Positions 60,574 to 64,000 of a DNA stretch of 64,000 nucleotides are shown in pieces. The notes beneath the pieces were generated by a model. It saw only the letters and a program-made list of their open reading frames with translations. It was not told the DNA's origin and did no database searches. The stretch is from assembly GCA_019828595.1 (NCBI GenBank), contig JAHQRK010000042.1:1-64000 (forward strand), written 5' to 3'. The stretch comes from Aphanomyces cochlioides. Lineage: Eukaryota > Oomycota > Saprolegniomycetes > Saprolegniales > Verrucalvaceae. Numbering within the stretch: the first letter of the stretch is position 1; the number at the start of each line of letters is the position of its first letter. The position numbers and the translations under genes were made by a program.

Positions 60574-60612
60574 TTTGAGCGCGGCGGCACTTGATAACTT
60601 CTTGACTTGAGG

Positions 60613-63600
60613 TTAAATGAGTTGTATTAACCTTATTTTTGAGCAAAGGCCCTAATGACTTACTAATTTGCCTCGTACTGTATAAATAGAACTTGGAAAA
60701 CAGAATATGGCAAAGTGGTCATTGAACAGGAGATGAAGTGGTGAGCCGTCAGCTCACTCATGAAACGACACTGTCAGGAATGGCGTGTTGACGTAACCAG
60801 GGGTCCGAAGATAGATGCTTGAGCACATTGAATACCTTGGTGTATCCCTTCTTGAGAGGGAGATCAACCAGGAGCTGTTGTAGATGTAGCTTGATCAAAG
60901 AGGCAGCATGAATGGCAACTTCCATCGGACTCTTCGCTGTGAGGTCGGGTCGAAAGGTGCGATCGGCACGTTGGAGCCATATTTGATAATACACGCAGGC
61001 TCGGACAATCGGCCAGATCTTCAGATAGCCACGGATGTAGTATCCATCGGACGGCTTGGGCGTCTCGTAGAACATTTCCAGACAAGTCGACGGAAAGGAA
61101 CACTCGAGCAGTCGCTGGATTGTCTTGAAGGAATACCAAACAGATTGACCATATCCACAAGAGAACAGGAAATGCTCGTACGTCTCATTGACACGACAGA
61201 AGACACACGTCGGCTTGGGGTCTTGGTACTGAAACAGATATTGCATGGCGTTGGCGCGGAGAAGGGTCTTGAAAATGAACTCTCCATATCGAGGGAGAAT
61301 GTGGTCGGGTTGGAGGAAGGCGGCAAGTTGGGTAAGGCGCTTGGGGTCTTCGTAAAAGTTGGATGGCAGGTTGAGATGCTTGGTAGGAAGAATGGACGAG
61401 CTGACAGCTGGAGAAGCTCTGATCTTAGCCGATTTCGAAGTCGCAAGCGCCAACAAGATCGGACTCGAGTCAGGGTGAATCATCCAGTGCCATTCCATCC
61501 ATTCAGAGCTTGGCGTCGGCAAGTGGAACACGGGAGCATCCTCTTCAGAAACAATCTCAAACAATCGTGATAACTTGGTCACCAAGATTGAGATCCATTG
61601 TTTCGTTGGAGGGACAAAATTGGCTTGGCGGCAGGCACGGTTGATTTTGTCGAACAAGATCGAAGCTGGCCAAACTCGCTGACACGGAGTCAACAAATGC
61701 GACAACTTCGTGATGTGAAGCGAAGCCAATACATTGGCTTGGTCTTGCGTCGATGTAGAGCACTGATCGTATAGGTCTTCGAGTCCAGGCAGATACGAGT
61801 TGTGCCAAAGGGGAACATCCAAAGATGAGATGTGATTTGGACAGCCGTACGGAGTCCAGCGGGATTCAAACCAGCTACTCAATAAGGCTTTCCACATTGG
61901 AGTGATATTGGGATTCTTGTACAGTTGTCTGATGAATGCAGAAGAGCCATTTGCCAAGAGGAGATCTCGGGGGGAACCCCATGGATGAAAAGCCTTCTCG
62001 AGGAGAGTATAGCCCGGCGTAATCCAGGCGGACATGGCAGACTTGCGGGGTGGGGTGGTGATGGCTTGAATGCATCTGATCATGACAGAGCGGTTGTGTT
62101 GTTGCCATAAAGCAAGTGCATGGTGCAGGCCTAAGCCACCGGACTTCTTCGGCATGAATATGATCTCCTTTTTGATCAAACGGAGGCCATGGACAGAGGA
62201 GGATGGGTTGATTTCTTCACCATGCATAAATTGAAGCATGGCCTTGTCGATCTTTTTGGCCAGGTCTTTGTCGGCAGGGACAAAAGCCAGTTGGTACCAT
62301 AACACAGGCAGACATATGCTGTGCAGGATAGTGACTTTTCCGGCCATGGTTCGAGCCTTGTAGAGCCACAAAGACAAGCGAGCCACAAACTTCTCAAACA
62401 CGTAATTGAAACGTGCCAATGGAGAAAGATTGGGCGCAACCAAGATACCAAGAGCCTTCACGGGACTGTCGGAAGTAACTTGTAGTGAGGCAAGGTTCCC
62501 ATTCAACTGGCTGTAGGTCAGAATTTGGGTCTTGTCTACGTTGAGTCGGAAACCAGACTTGTCGCAAAAGGTTTGAACCAATGCAAGCTGCCGGTGGAGG
62601 CACGTCTCATTTGCCGCATAGAGTTGCGAGTCGTCGGCAAAGTAACTCCCAGTGTGGTAGCGATCCCCACACTTGATGCCATAGTTGGAGTGTTGCCGTA
62701 GGAGTTGGCACATCGGTTCCAAAGCGATCACAAACAGAAGTGGCGACAGTGGATCACCTTGCAACACACCGCGTGAGATGTGAACTGGCTTGGACAAGAA
62801 GCCGTTCACCAAGATGCGAGACTTGCGGCCCGAGTACAGTACGCGAACCATGTCAACAAAGGTTTCGGGAAAGCCATAGTGACGGAGGACGCGGAGCAAG
62901 TACGCGTGGTCCACGCGATCAAAAGCTTTCTCAAAGTCAAGCAGTGCCACCATCGAGGACGGACTGTGTAGTTTGATGTGGCGCAGCATGTCATCCAGTC
63001 GTGCAATATTGGTTTGGATATTGCTTCGACGGATAAAGCCTTGCTGGTCCGGGTGGATGATGTGTCGAATGTGGCGCTGGAGTCGATAAGCCAGAATACT
63101 CGTCAGGATTTTCACATCCGTGTTGAGTAGGCTAATGGGCCGATAGTTCTTGGCCTGTGACTTGGGGCCTTTCTTGTGCAGCAACACCAGCGTACTGACA
63201 AGTTGCATGGGAGTCAAGCGAGGGTGAGAATGGAGCTGGTGTGTGAATAGCAGCTCCAATACCAACGACCACTTGTGAGGTGCAAGTTTGAGGACTTCGA
63301 ATGGCAGAGCGTTGGGACCTGGCGCTGAGTTCGAACTGCTGTGTCGAATAGCATGATAGAACTCGTTGGCGCGCAAGGGAGCCGACAGCTCTTTCTGGGC
63401 TTGCTCTGGCAGTTGCTTGTGTCGAGTCAATGGGGTCAGAAATGACGACACTTCGTCTCCAGATCGCTGCACCTCGGGAGCTGCAAACAAGTCCTTGTAG
63501 TAGTCGACCAGGACGTCAGACATGCCTTGTTGATTGGAGACAACATTTCCATTGACATCCACCAACTCTTTGAAGACTGTCTTCTTCAAGGGGGTAGGGA

Positions 63601-64000
63601 CAGGGGACATGAAGTGGAACTTGGACGAGCGCTCTGCTTTGTACAAGTGAAGTTGGAACGCCTGGTCTTGACGAAACTGCTTGTCTCGATCTTGCAGCTC
63701 GTGAATTTGCTTTTGAAGGTCTCGCACTCGATCCACCAGCACTGCATCTTGACGCATGTTGGGGACTTGCAAAAGCGAAGCGATCTCGACAGCTAACTTC
63801 TTCAACGGCAGACGTTGTTTCTCCAATCGTTGAGAATGGAATTCTTTGAGTTGGGAGCGGATATCATTGACCAGCATGTCGTAGGCCTTGGAGATATTGT
63901 GGAATGTTGGAGACTTGTCCAAAAATCGATCCAGACATCCATGAACAATCTCGGCCGCTCGTGGTAGACGAAGTAGCCAAGTTGGAGCTTTCCATGATCC
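60613..64000 (-). mobile_element. LINE copy I, 3' part (inserted in H, runs off the window)
   Basis: The LINE 3' end begins at 60613, directly after CTTGACTTGAGG of the copy H leader. It reads minus strand through the 3' UTR (60613-60757) and most of ORF2 to the window edge. It is the innermost and so the youngest insertion visible in the F-G-H-I nest. Confidence 0.95.
60758..64000 (-). CDS. LINE ORF2, partial, open to the window edge (copy I)
   Basis: Codons 273 to 1352 of ORF2 with no break, ending at the TGA at 60758-60760. The whole reverse transcriptase (Asp627, GVLQGDPLSPLL, FADD) and the C-terminal zinc motif are present. The endonuclease and the start are beyond base 64000, so no start is called here. 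It shares with copy H the Met at residue 1112 (Ile in A, D and G). It has a few private changes, for example near 61086 and 61124 in the segment around residues 1229-1245. It could belong to an intact copy; the window cannot show this. Confidence 0.92.
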   Translation of the reverse strand, partial: GSWKAPTWLLRLPRAAEIVHGCLDRFLDKSPTFHNISKAYDMLVNDIRSQLKEFHSQRLEKQRLPLKKLAVEIASLLQVPNMRQDAVLVDRVRDLQKQIHELQDRDKQFRQDQAFQLHLYKAERSSKFHFMSPVPTPLKKTVFKELVDVNGNVVSNQQGMSDVLVDYYKDLFAAPEVQRSGDEVSSFLTPLTRHKQLPEQAQKELSAPLRANEFYHAIRHSSSNSAPGPNALPFEVLKLAPHKWSLVLELLFTHQLHSHPRLTPMQLVSTLVLLHKKGPKSQAKNYRPISLLNTDVKILTSILAYRLQRHIRHIIHPDQQGFIRRSNIQTNIARLDDMLRHIKLHSPSSMVALLDFEKAFDRVDHAYLLRVLRHYGFPETFVDMVRVLYSGRKSRILVNGFLSKPVHISRGVLQGDPLSPLLFVIALEPMCQLLRQHSNYGIKCGDRYHTGSYFADDSQLYAANETCLHRQLALVQTFCDKSGFRLNVDKTQILTYSQLNGNLASLQVTSDSPVKALGILVAPNLSPLARFNYVFEKFVARLSLWLYKARTMAGKVTILHSICLPVLWYQLAFVPADKDLAKKIDKAMLQFMHGEEINPSSSVHGLRLIKKEIIFMPKKSGGLGLHHALALWQQHNRSVMIRCIQAITTPPRKSAMSAWITPGYTLLEKAFHPWGSPRDLLLANGSSAFIRQLYKNPNITPMWKALLSSWFESRWTPYGCPNHISSLDVPLWHNSYLPGLEDLYDQCSTSTQDQANVLASLHITKLSHLLTPCQRVWPASILFDKINRACRQANFVPPTKQWISILVTKLSRLFEIVSEEDAPVFHLPTPSSEWMEWHWMIHPDSSPILLALATSKSAKIRASPAVSSSILPTKHLNLPSNFYEDPKRLTQLAAFLQPDHILPRYGEFIFKTLLRANAMQYLFQYQDPKPTCVFCRVNETYEHFLFSCGYGQSVWYSFKTIQRLLECSFPSTCLEMFYETPKPSDGYYIRGYLKIWPIVRACVYYQIWLQRADRTFRPDLTAKSPMEVAIHAASLIKLHLQQLLVDLPLKKGYTKVFNVLKHLSSDPWLRQHAIPDSVVS

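Larger units (their letters stand above)
53257..60612 (-). mobile_element. LINE copy H, nearly complete (inserted in G, interrupted by I)
   Basis: Starts with its 3' end at 53257, inside copy G, and reads minus strand through ORF2 and ORF1 to 60612 in the 5' leader, where copy I starts. From the 3' end to the ORF1 ATG it is 7317 bp, exactly as in D, because its indels against D (+1 at the 3' UTR stem, -1 and -1 in ORF2, +1 in ORF1) cancel out. Only the last ~24 nt of leader would be missing. Shared substitutions group it with copy I. Confidence 0.95.

Noticed and set aside
42787..64000. The nest as an assembly artefact
   Set aside because: Not excluded, but D has a clean target-site duplication and each junction has the element's true 3' end in a different target. 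A misjoin would not produce that. Long reads would settle it.

Overview
The window is eukaryotic repeat DNA: a long, very homogeneous 185-bp satellite array that changes on the right into an island of nested copies of one non-LTR retrotransposon (LINE). I see no ordinary host gene, tRNA, rRNA or CRISPR array. The organism cannot be named from this. An intron-free LINE of the endonuclease - reverse transcriptase - zinc-finger type, with moderate GC, would fit an oomycete or a fungus; oomycete is my weak preference, not a demonstrated fact.

Layout. 1-33669: about 182 satellite units, degenerate over the first ~2.1 kb and almost uniform after that. 33670-34861: a 5'-truncated LINE insertion (copy A, + strand). 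34862-39500: 25 more units. 39501-40692: copy B, at the same unit position with the same breakpoints. 40693-41816: six units. 41817-42786: copy C, the same insertion again, split by a full-length LINE (copy D, minus strand, 42787-50166); the rest of C follows at 50167-50402. 50403-50696: a rearranged scrap of satellite. 50697-51006: copy F, the same truncated insertion a fourth time, split by copy G (minus, 51007-53256), which is split by copy H (minus, 53257-60612), which is split in its 5' leader by copy I (minus, 60613 to the window edge). The far halves of F, G, H and I must lie beyond base 64000.

The LINE. The full element is about 7.38 kb: a ~63-nt 5' leader, ORF1 (1012 codons, Lys/Ala-rich and acidic segments, no family I recognise), a 78-nt spacer, ORF2 (1351 codons: APE-like endonuclease, reverse transcriptase with FADD, C-terminal CX2CX7HX4C zinc finger), then a ~145-nt 3' UTR. 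The 3' UTR has a stem-loop just after the stop codon and ends in a potential terminal hairpin with no poly(A). D has intact ORF2 but a one-base deletion in ORF1. H has intact ORF1 but two one-base deletions in ORF2. I has an open ORF2 as far as the window shows. No copy here is shown to carry both ORFs intact.

History read from the junctions: one truncated LINE entered a satellite unit (13-15-bp target duplication); array expansion multiplied that unit to at least four copies; later LINEs then inserted into LINE copies, each joined at a CC dinucleotide. A nucleosome-length satellite beside a retroelement island resembles some known centromeres, so the locus is a reasonable centromere or pericentromere candidate. 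That is inference from architecture only.
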